Part shown: positions 34,589 to 41,864 of the stretch, in pieces
How the letters are laid out: each line of letters starts with the position of its first letter
Numbering within the stretch: the stretch's first letter is position 1
NCBI GenBank assembly: GCA_021324615.1
Contig: JAJPIT010000007.1
Location: 1 to 41,864 of the forward strand
Direction of reading: 5' to 3'
Source of the DNA: Terriglobia bacterium
GTDB lineage: Bacteria; Acidobacteriota; Terriglobia; Bryobacterales; Bryobacteraceae
Length of the DNA stretch: 41,864 nt
The notes under the pieces: generated by a model
Database searches by the model: none
What the model was told of the DNA's origin: nothing
Seen by the model: only the letters and a program-made list of their open reading frames with translations
Translations under genes and position numbers: made by a program

Positions 34589-34968
34589 CAGTTTTTTCTT
34601 TCTTCTTCCGTCAACCCGCACTCGGATTTGATGCGGGCCAGAATCTCCATCGCCAAATCTACCGGCCCGGCTTCGATCAACGCCCGCGGCGTCGCGGGGC
34701 TCCCGTCGATCTCCAGCCCCTCCACCCCGATCAGGCCCCATTCCAGATACGCCCGCTCGATCTCCGCCGCCATCACCGCGCCTTCCAGCTTCTCCCGCAC
34801 GTCGTCGCCCGCTCCGAGATACTCCGCTTTCCGCCCGATCTCGCGAATCCGCCGCGCCAGCTCGATCCGCCGGCCGAACGATACCCGCGCAATCTCAAAC
34901 CGCACCCCCGGCGCCACTTCCGATTCGCACCAGATCGAGCTCGCGTACGGATTAACCGAAGGCGACAT
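34588..34968 (-). CDS. Tail-assembly chaperone (G-like)
   Basis: A 126-residue, mostly helical acidic protein (FEIARVSFGRRIELARRIRE, then VREKLEGAVMAAEIERAYLE) lying between tail tube and tape-measure candidate, the place of lambda G / GTA gp10. Its last codons read AGA AAA AAC TGA, containing a slippery heptamer. ATG 34968 is chosen because AGGAG stands nine bases upstream. ATG 34977 touches that AGGAG, and a longer frame to 35040 lies inside the tail-tube gene. It overlaps the tail-tube stop by 17 bases. Confidence 0.65.
   Translation of the reverse strand: MSPSVNPYASSIWCESEVAPGVRFEIARVSFGRRIELARRIREIGRKAEYLGAGDDVREKLEGAVMAAEIERAYLEWGLIGVEGLEIDGSPATPRALIEAGPVDLAMEILARIKSECGLTEEERKN
34591..34597 (-). 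promoter_or_regulatory. Programmed -1 frameshift slippery heptamer (A AAA AAC)
   Basis: Minus-strand sequence AAAAAAC with zero-frame codons AGA AAA AAC followed at once by TGA. The phase is exactly X XXY YYZ. After a -1 slip, reading continues CTG ATG GTC into the downstream chaperone frame. A purine-rich, Shine-Dalgarno-like stretch (GGAAGAAGAAAG) lies directly upstream and could stimulate slipping. Confidence 0.75.
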
Positions 34969-36124
34969 AAAGTTCATCTCCTGACGTCCCCTGTGCCCTG
35001 CTGTTCTGAAATTTCCATTGCAGCCGCGTCTCGCTGTCATCGAACTGCGGAACCGACGGCACCATCGCTGGCATGTACGCCCCGAATAGCTGATTCGTCC
35101 GCTGCCCTAGCTGCAACATCACCCCAATCGGTGACCGCTGCCGCGCCGCCTGATACAGCGCCGCCGTCTGTGCGTCCGCCATCTCGAAAAGTTCGAAATT
35201 GAACGTGACCTTTCTGATGCCCGCCGAGATGCATTGCGCGTAATTGCTGCCGAACTCCTTCACCCGCAAATCCACATCGTTGTCGAGCGTCAACTCTCCC
35301 GCCGTCAGCGTGAAAAATTGATTCGGCGACGTGCCCATCCACACCTCGCCCAGGTGCCCCGGAACAATCGTGTAGTCGAATCCCCCCACCGCCGGCTCGG
35401 CCGGAAACGACGTCAACCCGCCCTGTCCGCTCGCGAAACTGGCGCTGTCCAGCAGATCCCGCGACGGTCCCGTAAACACGAACTCCTGATAATCTCCGTT
35501 GATCGTGATCTCCATCCGGTCCATGGCCGCGCCTTCCAAAATCCTCTGGACCGCGTCCGCCGGATCCCAGTAATCGAAAATGCTCACGCCGCTCAGCGAT
35601 TCGCCCAACGGAAACGTGATCGTCGTCCCAAACGTCGATCCCGCCACCGGCGGATTCGTAAACGGCGCGTTCAGAAATATCGTCTGCGCGTCCTGAATCG
35701 CCGCGACAAATCTGATCTCTCCGGAAAACGTCACCCCTTGCCCGGCCGCCAGCCCGTGCGGCGCCGTAAATTGAATCTCCGTCTGATTCGCCACCGATGC
35801 GACCGTCCCGCCGTTATAAAAAATAGGCGTCCCGCCCATCGCACCCTGAAACAGCGGACCTTGCGGCGGCAGCGCCGTCTGGTCCGGCCACTCCGTCATC
35901 AACGTGCTCAGTTGAAATGTCGTGATCTCGCGAATCGTGTTCGGCAGACCCACAAACGTGCGGCTCCCCGTCTTGTCCTTCCGCCCGGTCGTCTCCGGAA
36001 CCTGTTTCGCCGCCAGCTTCACCAGCGGAATCCGGTTCTGGCTGGTGATTGCCGGCACCACCCCGTAGTTCGCCTCCAGCGCCACATAAACCCGTTCATT
36101 ATTCGAAGAAATATAACAAGACAT
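34952..36124 (-). CDS. Major tail tube protein
   Basis: A 390-residue protein, strand-rich throughout, in the tail-tube position after the terminator-like gene. It starts RVYVALEANYGVVPAI, a common opening of phage tail tube proteins, and has an inserted beta domain at about 105-175 (FTAPHGLAAGQGVTFSGEIR). The tube core resumes with LTLDNDVDLRVKEFGSNYAQ and the conserved-looking C-terminal FNFELFEMADAQTAALYQAA. It is longer than a simple tube subunit of about 150-250 residues, so the insertion may decorate the tail surface. The gap to the upstream gene is 26 bases, the largest among the tail genes. Confidence 0.65.
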   Translation of the reverse strand: MSCYISSNNERVYVALEANYGVVPAITSQNRIPLVKLAAKQVPETTGRKDKTGSRTFVGLPNTIREITTFQLSTLMTEWPDQTALPPQGPLFQGAMGGTPIFYNGGTVASVANQTEIQFTAPHGLAAGQGVTFSGEIRFVAAIQDAQTIFLNAPFTNPPVAGSTFGTTITFPLGESLSGVSIFDYWDPADAVQRILEGAAMDRMEITINGDYQEFVFTGPSRDLLDSASFASGQGGLTSFPAEPAVGGFDYTIVPGHLGEVWMGTSPNQFFTLTAGELTLDNDVDLRVKEFGSNYAQCISAGIRKVTFNFELFEMADAQTAALYQAARQRSPIGVMLQLGQRTNQLFGAYMPAMVPSVPQFDDSETRLQWKFQNSRAQGTSGDELYVAFG

Positions 36125-36150
36125 CGATTCCAGTCCCTTGCTTTCCGCCC

Positions 36151-36648
36151 CTAGCTCGACAAATCCACTTCAAACGTCACCCGCGCCACCTGCATCAGAT
36201 TCCTGCCGCCCCGCCCCACCGGCTCAAACGCTACCTCGTACCCGCCGGCGTAAAACATCCCTTGGCCCCAGCTCCCGCGGTTCGCATCGAGCACCTGCGT
36301 CACCGCGTCCACGTATAGCCGAGTCTGATCCTCCAGCCCTTCGATCCGGTCCTGCGAAACCCGCACCTCCGCCACCGTCTGTATCTTCCCGGAAAATGTT
36401 CGGAACTTCTCTGTCAACAAATTCCGCACCCGGTTCGAATACACATAAACCACCGGATATTTCACCGCCGCCGCCCGTTCCGCGATCGCCGCCGGTACGT
36501 TTTGGCCGATGATCCCCTCCGACGGAATCGGCGCAAGCGCAATCCCCGAATCCGCCGCCAGCCGGGATACCGCCGGCGCCATCCCCTTCTCGGAATCCAA
36601 CAAAAATGCGGCGAATTGTTTCGCCGCGATGCTCGCCGTCTGCGCCAT
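36151..36648 (-). CDS. Phage neck/tail terminator-like protein
   Basis: A 165-residue alpha/beta protein (QFAAFLLDSEKGMAPAVSRL, YPVVYVYSNRVRNLLTEKFR, SQDRIEGLEDQTRLYVDAVT, ending RNLMQVARVTFEVDLSS). It sits between adaptor and tail tube, where stopper and terminator proteins (GTA gp7-gp8, lambda U) are encoded. The size and final beta-strand fit a tail terminator, but no decisive motif was seen. It begins one base after the adaptor stop. Confidence 0.5.
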   Translation of the reverse strand: MAQTASIAAKQFAAFLLDSEKGMAPAVSRLAADSGIALAPIPSEGIIGQNVPAAIAERAAAVKYPVVYVYSNRVRNLLTEKFRTFSGKIQTVAEVRVSQDRIEGLEDQTRLYVDAVTQVLDANRGSWGQGMFYAGGYEVAFEPVGRGGRNLMQVARVTFEVDLSS

Positions 36649-36649
36649 C

Positions 36650-37423
36650 CTATCCCCGCCTCAGTGTCGGACCGCCGGTCACATACACGTCCGGCGTCTG
36701 CCCGTCCCCCGGCGCTCGCCCCGCGGAAAGCCCCGTCGCCGGCATCACGAAACTCTGCCCGGCCGGTACCGGCGAGGCGTTTTGCAGCGCCAGACTCGTC
36801 GCACTCAACCCCGCGTAAACATTGAACCCCGTCGCCACCGCTGGCGGATTCACCCCCGCGGCCACCAGTGTCATCCCCGCGCCCGTCTCATACGCCGTCA
36901 CCGGACTCGGCGCGCCTTCTTCCCCGTTGGCCGCAACCCACGTAATCGCGACGTAGTAGATCGCCGTCGCCGTCCCCGCCGCCGCTGTGGCGCTCAGCGC
37001 CGGCGCCGCCGCCTCCGGAATCGGCGTGTTCACCAGTCCAATCCCGAACATCGCCGTGTGCGACCGCGCGTTCGCCGATAATCTCCTGTACTCCTGCCAC
37101 TTCGGCAGATATCGGTCGTTCAGTTGATTGTTAAACGCATCCCGGTAGACGATCTCCAGCGTGTGCAGGGCGTGCCACCGCTTCATTTGCGGCGTAACCA
37201 CCACGTCCGAAACCCCGATCTGCCGCCGCACCGTCGACTGCGGATCGTAGCTGCGCGTGTGATCCAGCAAAATCTCCAGCACGTCCTCGGAAATTTCCTC
37301 CGTCGCCAGCGCGAGCTTCACTCCAAGATCGATCGCCTCCGCCGCCGCCACGTTCAGAATCGCCGATTCGTACACCGTCAAATCCGCCGGCGTATTCGGA
37401 CTCCCATCCGTTAACAGCGCCAT
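36650..37423 (-). CDS. Head-tail adaptor-like protein with C-terminal Ig-like domain
   Basis: A 257-residue protein. Residues 10-125 are helical (LTVYESAILNVAAAEAIDLG, LEILLDHTRSYD, MKRWHALHTLEIVYRDAFNN) and match the layout of head-tail adaptors that dock on the portal. Residues 140-235 form an Ig/fibronectin-like domain (IYYVAITWVAANGEEGAPSP, then ATGFNVYAGLS), very similar to one in the hub protein. The ATG abuts the stop of the 87-residue gene upstream. An external Ig-like domain may help the particle cling to cells or glycans (known for other phages; inference here). Confidence 0.6.
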   Translation of the reverse strand: MALLTDGSPNTPADLTVYESAILNVAAAEAIDLGVKLALATEEISEDVLEILLDHTRSYDPQSTVRRQIGVSDVVVTPQMKRWHALHTLEIVYRDAFNNQLNDRYLPKWQEYRRLSANARSHTAMFGIGLVNTPIPEAAAPALSATAAAGTATAIYYVAITWVAANGEEGAPSPVTAYETGAGMTLVAAGVNPPAVATGFNVYAGLSATSLALQNASPVPAGQSFVMPATGLSAGRAPGDGQTPDVYVTGGPTLRRG

Positions 37424-37687
37424 CTATCGCCCCTTCGTGCGCCATCCCGCGTCATGAGCCGCCTTCCACTTCCGCTCCGCCTCGGCGCGGAACTCCGCGG
37501 CCGCTTCTTCGCTCGCCAGCTCCGCCTTCTCCTCAAGGATCATCCGCGCCGCCACCGCTCGCGGAACTTCCGTCCGCACCCCCGCCCGCCCGCCATCCGG
37601 CGTCGCCAGGCTCGTGATCACCACCGATTCCTCGCGAATCTCCGCCTCAATTTGTCGAAGTTTTTGATAGTAAGCCCGCAAATCCAT
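37424..37687 (-). CDS. Small helical phage protein, function unknown
   Basis: An 87-residue, charged, helical protein (MDLRAYYQKLRQIEAEIREE at the start, ARMILEEKAELASEEAAAEF later, basic end). It lies between coat and adaptor, where head completion or small accessory proteins occur. ATG 37687 is used because it has GGAGAG upstream. A longer frame to 37750 has no ribosome site. It abuts the adaptor gene (TAG then ATG). Confidence 0.55.
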   Translation of the reverse strand: MDLRAYYQKLRQIEAEIREESVVITSLATPDGGRAGVRTEVPRAVAARMILEEKAELASEEAAAEFRAEAERKWKAAHDAGWRTKGR

Positions 37688-37778
37688 CCCGACTCTCTCC
37701 GCTTCCCCCGGCAATAAAATGGGGCAGGCCTCGCCGCAGCGGAGCTCCACCGCCTGCCGCGCCCGCCCCGCTCGGAAT

Positions 37779-38690
37779 CTAGCTCAGCACCTGCACCGCG
37801 AAGTTGTTCCGCAGCGCGCCCACTCCGTACAGCACGTCCACCGTGAACTGCTGCGCCAGCGTGTTCGGCTGATAGCTCATCGTCACCCGCATGCCAAAAT
37901 TCCCCAGTTCCGCGTACTCCGCGATCGCCCCCGTTCCCGGCAGCGGTTGCGGCAGCTTGCGCACCACCAGCCCGATCGCGTCCCGCGCAAACGCCAGATT
38001 GTGCGTCGTCACCGGTGAGCTCCCCGTCGTCGGCACAAACTGCGACCGGAAGATGTAAAAATCCTTCATCTTCCCCACCGACCCGTCGATCATCGCCCGC
38101 AGCCCCGCCTCGCCCACCGTGTTAAACTCGCTGAACCGCGGAATCTGCCGCAGCTCCGAGTACGTGCTCGGACTCACCACCAGATACTTCGCCGAACTCG
38201 ACGGAACCTTCGCCGAAAACAACGCCGTCTCCGCCGCGTCCACCACCGCTTCCGTGATCGCCGTGCCCCCCGTGCCCACCGCCGGATTCGCCGTGAACGT
38301 CGGATACAGGCTCAGAATGTCGCTCTCGATGCTCTCGGCGATCGCCACCACCGCCGGCTGCATGTACAGCTTCAGCAGATCCGGAACCGCCAGCACTTTC
38401 GCCACGTCCGGAATCTGGAACGACGCCTCCACGTGGTTCGTCAGCACAATCTGCGCGTTCCCCGGAGGCGGATTCTGCAACTGCACCGCCGCCCCGTCCA
38501 CAATGTTGTTCGCCACCAGCGTCGGCGGAATCGGTACATTCACCGTATCCCCGGCCCGCGCCAGCGTCGCCTCGTAGTCGCGATTCACCAGGTTCCCCAT
38601 CACCAGGATCCCCATCAGCGCCGGCAGCGCATCCGCCGCCACCAGCTTCACGATCGCCGTCGCGACATTTGTCGAAGTAATTGCTCCCAT
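37779..38690 (-). CDS. Major capsid protein (P22-like coat)
   Basis: A 303-residue HK97-fold coat of the P22 type. Marker segments are GNLVNRDYEATLARAGDTVN then VPIPP near 32-56, LTNHVEASFQIPDVAKVLAV, AESIESDILSLYP, and LVVSPSTYSELRQIPRF in the middle. FAFARDAIGL-like and QFTVDVLYGVGAL segments end it. AAGGAG stands five bases before the ATG. It follows the scaffold gene and no maturation protease is present, consistent with scaffold-driven assembly without cleavage. Confidence 0.85.
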   Translation of the reverse strand: MGAITSTNVATAIVKLVAADALPALMGILVMGNLVNRDYEATLARAGDTVNVPIPPTLVANNIVDGAAVQLQNPPPGNAQIVLTNHVEASFQIPDVAKVLAVPDLLKLYMQPAVVAIAESIESDILSLYPTFTANPAVGTGGTAITEAVVDAAETALFSAKVPSSSAKYLVVSPSTYSELRQIPRFSEFNTVGEAGLRAMIDGSVGKMKDFYIFRSQFVPTTGSSPVTTHNLAFARDAIGLVVRKLPQPLPGTGAIAEYAELGNFGMRVTMSYQPNTLAQQFTVDVLYGVGALRNNFAVQVLS

Positions 38691-38729
38691 ATCTTCTCCT
38701 TTTTCTCCTCCTCCCTCATCCAGACCGCG

Positions 38730-39245
38730 TTACACGCCGCGCAGCGTCTGCGCCGCCACGCGCGCCACTTCCTGCCTCACCCTCTCCAGCTCCTCCGCGC
38801 TCATTCCCGGGCGGATCCTCGATAAATCCACACCACCCCCCTCCGGACCTCTCTGAGCCGCACTCGCCCCAGACCCTCCCGCCAGACGCGCCGGCAAAAG
38901 CTCCGGATTCTCGTCCACGAACTGCGCCAGATACTCCCGCAGCTCGCTTCCCCCTTGCCCCATCAATCGCCCGTCTTCCCCGCGGTAAATGTCATCCTTT
39001 ACCGCCCGGTACGCCAGCTCGATCTTCGTTACCCCGAGCCTCTGTAATTCCGCACGGATCGCCGCGCTCCGCTCCGCCGCCTCCGCCGCCTCTCGAGCCC
39101 GCTGATTCTCCGCGATCAGCTCGTTCACCTTTCTTTCGAGCGTCTCCCGCTCCGCAAATCCCATCTCCTGCATCACCGCGCGAACCACCTCCCGCAGGTC
39201 CGCCGCGCCGCCCGCCGCCAGCGGGCCTCCGTTTTCTTCACCCAT
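38730..39245 (-). CDS. Phage scaffolding protein
   Basis: A 171-residue acidic, coiled-coil protein (ERKVNELIAENQRAREAAEA, then AERSAAIRAELQRLGVTKIE). A Pro/Gly-rich linker and a short helical C-terminus follow (SAEELERVRQEVARVAAQTL) that would contact the coat. Composition and position between portal and coat are typical of internal scaffolds. ATG 39245 has GGAGGAG seven bases upstream and overlaps the portal stop by eight bases. A TTG at 39251 is less likely. Confidence 0.75.
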   Translation of the reverse strand: MGEENGGPLAAGGAADLREVVRAVMQEMGFAERETLERKVNELIAENQRAREAAEAAERSAAIRAELQRLGVTKIELAYRAVKDDIYRGEDGRLMGQGGSELREYLAQFVDENPELLPARLAGGSGASAAQRGPEGGGVDLSRIRPGMSAEELERVRQEVARVAAQTLRGV

Positions 39246-40605
39246 GCTCAATCTCCTCCACGATCCGATCCTTCACCTCCTGCCGCGCATCGCTGACAAA
39301 CTTCATCGCCAGCTTCTTGAAAATCTCCTTCTTCAACGTCGGCGACTCCACACCCAGCGCCAACAGCTCCTGGGCCTGCGATAACTCCGTCGAAAAATCC
39401 GCAATGTCGAAGTTGTCCAGCCCCCCCACGCTGATCTCGATCCCGTCCTCCCGCGCCGCCTCGATCGCCTTCAGCACCCGCCGCATCTGCTCCTTCACCG
39501 CGTCCCCATACGCCCGCAGCACCTCCTGCGTCATCGAAAAATCAAGCTGCTTGCTGATCCCCGATTGCACCGCCGCCTTCTCCAGCGGCCCTCCCGCCTG
39601 CGGCAGATAGCAAACCCGGTAGATCTCCTCCTGCAAGCTCGTCAGATTGTCCGCCGCGATCTGATAAACCTTGCCCTCCGGCTCCGTCCAGCCAAACTTG
39701 TCCCCCGGCGCAAGCTGAATGTAGTAACTCTCGCCCACCATCTGGCTCCACTCCCGCTCCGAGTACACCACCGGCATCGCGAAAAGCCCCATCGTCAGCG
39801 CCCAGCCCAGCGCGTTCGATTTATTGAAATGCTCCAGTTGCAGCAGCCCCGCACGGTTCAGCAGCCACAAGCCCTCGGAAATCCGCAGCGGAAACAGCGG
39901 CACCCGCTCCAGCTTCGCCAGCCCGTGCGCCCCCGAATCGATCAGCCGGATCGCCGCCTCCCCGTCGCTCCTTTGATAGATCCGGAAACTTCGCTTGTCG
40001 TAGTACGCCCATCGCGTCTCCGTCCGCCAGTCCGCATCCTCCACCCGGTCTTTCTTCACCGCCCTGGTCCGGATCACCACCCACTCGAAGTTCCCGCGCT
40101 CGTCCAGGCTCCAATTGATTACGTCTTCGGCCGTGTAATCCACCAGATACGCCCGCGACGCCCCGCTCGCGTCCTCTTCCGCCCGGCTCCCCGCCCGCAC
40201 CTGAGTCCGCGGAAAATCCACCAGTACAAAACTCACCCCCGAAATCAGCGCTTCAATGAACTGCCGCCGCCAAAAATCGGTCAGCGAGCTCCCCTTGCGG
40301 TCCACGTCGCTCATCAGCTCCGAATAAAACAGCTTCGCCGCCTCGTCCCGGCCCTCAAACACCACCGCCGGCTGCTCGCGGAACAAAGTCGCCGCGTACC
40401 AGTCCACAATCGAGCCGATGTAGTTCTCGTAGAACACCCGGTTCAGCCGCTCCGCGTAAACATCGGCCGGCTCCCTCTGCCTCCGCGCCAGATAGTTCTG
40501 CGCCCTAAGCCTTAATTGCTCCCCGCCCGCATACAAGTCCCGGTAGAGCCGCCAAACCGCTTTCCGCGCCGAATAATGTGGATGTTCCCGGTCAATATCA
40601 AACAA
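39238..40605 (-). CDS. Portal protein
   Basis: A 455-residue DNA-entry vertex protein. It begins YSARKAVWRLYRDLYAGGEQ, followed by YLARRQREPADVYAERLNRV and NYIGSIVDWYAATLF, and contains LEHFNKSNALGWALTMGLFA and VYQIAADNLTSLQEEIYRVC in the stem/wing region. A helical C-terminus ends it (LRAYGDAVKEQMRRVLKAIE). This fits portal families of the DUF4055 type. The start is decided by the ribosome site: no ATG fits, but TTG 40605 lies six bases after GGAGG and begins right at the conserved region. A much longer upstream frame overlaps the terminase and reads as low-complexity Gly/Arg shadow. Confidence 0.82.
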   Translation of the reverse strand: MFDIDREHPHYSARKAVWRLYRDLYAGGEQLRLRAQNYLARRQREPADVYAERLNRVFYENYIGSIVDWYAATLFREQPAVVFEGRDEAAKLFYSELMSDVDRKGSSLTDFWRRQFIEALISGVSFVLVDFPRTQVRAGSRAEEDASGASRAYLVDYTAEDVINWSLDERGNFEWVVIRTRAVKKDRVEDADWRTETRWAYYDKRSFRIYQRSDGEAAIRLIDSGAHGLAKLERVPLFPLRISEGLWLLNRAGLLQLEHFNKSNALGWALTMGLFAMPVVYSEREWSQMVGESYYIQLAPGDKFGWTEPEGKVYQIAADNLTSLQEEIYRVCYLPQAGGPLEKAAVQSGISKQLDFSMTQEVLRAYGDAVKEQMRRVLKAIEAAREDGIEISVGGLDNFDIADFSTELSQAQELLALGVESPTLKKEIFKKLAMKFVSDARQEVKDRIVEEIEHG

Positions 40606-40646
40606 GAATGTCCTCCCCAGGCCGCTCTCCAGCGGCCCGCCGCCCG

Positions 40647-41864
40647 CTACAACAGCCTCTCCCCACGCTCCCCCACCCGGTCCGCCGGTCCCCTGCCTTC
40701 CTGCCAGATCAAGTAGCCCAGCGCGTCCGATAGATGCGTCCTCCGCGGATCCCGGTCCTTGTCGATCACCATGCTGTTCTCCTTGTACGTCACCTGCTCC
40801 AGATCCTTGATCAACTCCGTGCACCGGGCGTCCACCCGCAGCATCCGCCGCCCTTCCGCCGATTCCAGCTTCGCGTTCATCAACGCCACGCGCTCCCTCA
40901 CCGGCGGATTCGATTTCGGTACCTTGAACTGCACCTGCCCGTATTCGCCCCTCCCGAAAAACTCCTTCAGGATCCTCAAATCCGTCGTCCCCGACGTTTG
41001 CAGCCGGGTTCCTGTCGCATCCGCGTAAACCACCACCCCACGCCCATGCGACGGAAACCGCCTGGCAAACTCCTGGCAAGCCTCTAGCGTCGTCGCACGC
41101 GGCAGCACGATCTCATCCAAGACCACCACTTCTTCCCCGCTCGCCTGCGCCACCACCGAGAACATCGGATTTACATTGAAATCCAAAGCCCACAACAACG
41201 GCAGCGCTTCGTTCAGCGAAGCCTCAATCACGTTCTCTTTCCGGCTGAAGGCGTGATATACCCGCCCGGCGTGCATGTCCAGATACTCGCCAAGCGCCTC
41301 CTGCTGATAAAATCTTGCGTCATAACTGCTCTTCAGCCGCTCGTAATAATCTGGAATTCGTTCTAATAAAAAGCGATTTTCAAACGGTTTCGCCTGAACC
41401 GTCTCGTAGCCCGCAACCGGATTCGCGATAAATCGCTCGTACACCCAGTCGTATCCCTTGGGCGTCCATACCGCGAACCCGCACAGCCGCTCCGCCTTCG
41501 GATCCCGCAGCCGGCCCTCCAGCCGCAGCCAGGCCTCTTCCTGCGTATACGTCAGCTCATCCAGCCCAAACCACGCCAGATTGCTTCCCCGCAGCCGCTC
41601 AAACTCCTCCACCGCCCGCAACAAAATCCGCGACCGCGTCTCGCGCAGCAGCAGATAGTTGTCCGCCCGGTTCAACTCATGCGGAATCTTGTTCTTTTCG
41701 AGAATCTCCATCAGCGCCGCCAGCGTCGCATCGCGCAGCATCGGATACGTCGGCGCGCCAATCAACCCCGTACGCCCCGCGTTCAAATACGCCAGCTTGA
41801 TCGCCTCGTGGCACAGCGCCTGGCTCTTTCCCGACCCGATCGGCCCCGAAAATCCCTTAAATCG
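40647..41864 (-). CDS. Terminase large subunit (5' partial)
   Basis: DNA-packaging motor. 405 residues are visible, and the frame is open to the window edge. The first residues, RFKGFSGPIGSGKSQALCHE, contain the Walker A GPIGSGKS. Walker B follows in LAWFGLDELTYTQEEAW. The C-terminal nuclease has acidic residues in LLWALDFNVNP, VVVYADATGTR and THLSDALGYLIWQ. The gene ends 41 bases before the portal start. The true start and any small terminase lie to the right of the window. Confidence 0.9.
   Translation of the reverse strand, partial: RFKGFSGPIGSGKSQALCHEAIKLAYLNAGRTGLIGAPTYPMLRDATLAALMEILEKNKIPHELNRADNYLLLRETRSRILLRAVEEFERLRGSNLAWFGLDELTYTQEEAWLRLEGRLRDPKAERLCGFAVWTPKGYDWVYERFIANPVAGYETVQAKPFENRFLLERIPDYYERLKSSYDARFYQQEALGEYLDMHAGRVYHAFSRKENVIEASLNEALPLLWALDFNVNPMFSVVAQASGEEVVVLDEIVLPRATTLEACQEFARRFPSHGRGVVVYADATGTRLQTSGTTDLRILKEFFGRGEYGQVQFKVPKSNPPVRERVALMNAKLESAEGRRMLRVDARCTELIKDLEQVTYKENSMVIDKDRDPRRTHLSDALGYLIWQEGRGPADRVGERGERLL

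Larger units (their letters stand above)
25821..41864 (-). mobile_element. Tailed-phage structural module (prophage remnant or GTA-like), right end outside window
   Basis: Sixteen kilobases of same-strand, nearly gapless phage structural genes in canonical order: terminase, portal, scaffold, coat, head-tail connectors, tail tube, chaperones, tape-measure candidate, tail tip. No integrase, excisionase, repressor, replication or lysis gene and no flanking repeat was found inside the window. The left boundary with chromosomal genes is only 12 bases. Base composition and codon style look similar to the flanks. Confidence 0.85.

Noticed and set aside
40606-41079. Upstream extension of the portal frame inside the terminase gene.
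   Set aside because: Gly/Arg/Asp-rich nonsense. Terminase motifs lie in the overlapping frame, and a strong ribosome site marks TTG 40605.

Overview
The window is GC-rich, densely coded DNA from what looks like an acidobacterium, probably from the Solibacter/Bryobacter side. This rests on gene style: TPR proteins, a PEP-CTERM-like exported protein, a DUF4097-type protein, SSS symporters and a fused TssB/TssC gene. It is not based on a marker gene. No rRNA, tRNA, CRISPR array or insertion sequence was found, and no gene-free stretch exceeds about 250 bases.

Left part (1-25.8 kb, chromosomal). pyrB (5' end outside the window) and pyrC overlap, and a small methyltransferase follows. A two-gene type VI secretion island, a fused tssB/tssC plus tssK, reads towards them. 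It is divergent from rpoD, the primary sigma factor. Next come a PEP-CTERM-like protein convergent with a capA-like/pgl pair, a sugar-nucleotide-type epimerase, an FkbM methyltransferase and trpD. Plus-strand genes follow: a DUF4097-like protein, a pyrimidine-nucleoside phosphorylase whose N-terminus is split by an apparent one-base loss, a GT2 glycosyltransferase and a HAD hydrolase. The minus strand then carries two TPR proteins, pgk, and a coupled four-gene operon. In transcription order that operon is a Wzt-like ABC ATPase, an SSS symporter, an M24 peptidase and a GH31-like protein that has lost most of its catalytic barrel.

Right part (25.8 kb to the end). This is a continuous minus-strand tailed-phage structural module, read right to left: terminase large subunit (runs off the edge with its Walker A motif still visible), portal, scaffold, P22-like coat, a small protein, adaptor, tail terminator-like protein, tail tube, two tail-assembly chaperones, a very short tape-measure candidate, two distal-tail-like proteins, a giant hub protein and a 926-residue tail protein. 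It ends 12 bases before the ABC ATPase gene. No integrase, repressor, lysis gene or attachment site is visible on this side.

The strongest regulatory signal is a perfect A-AAA-AAC slippery heptamer directly before the stop codon of the first tail chaperone. It is in the correct phase to give a lambda G/G-T-type -1 fusion with the next frame. Other notable points are a lambda L-plus-J-like fused hub with four cysteines, a duplicated distal-tail gene carrying an inserted binding-like domain, and an Ig-like domain shared between adaptor and hub. The gene order, small tape measure and clean host junction resemble domesticated gene transfer agents. An ordinary, partly seen prophage remains equally possible, because the right end is outside the window.
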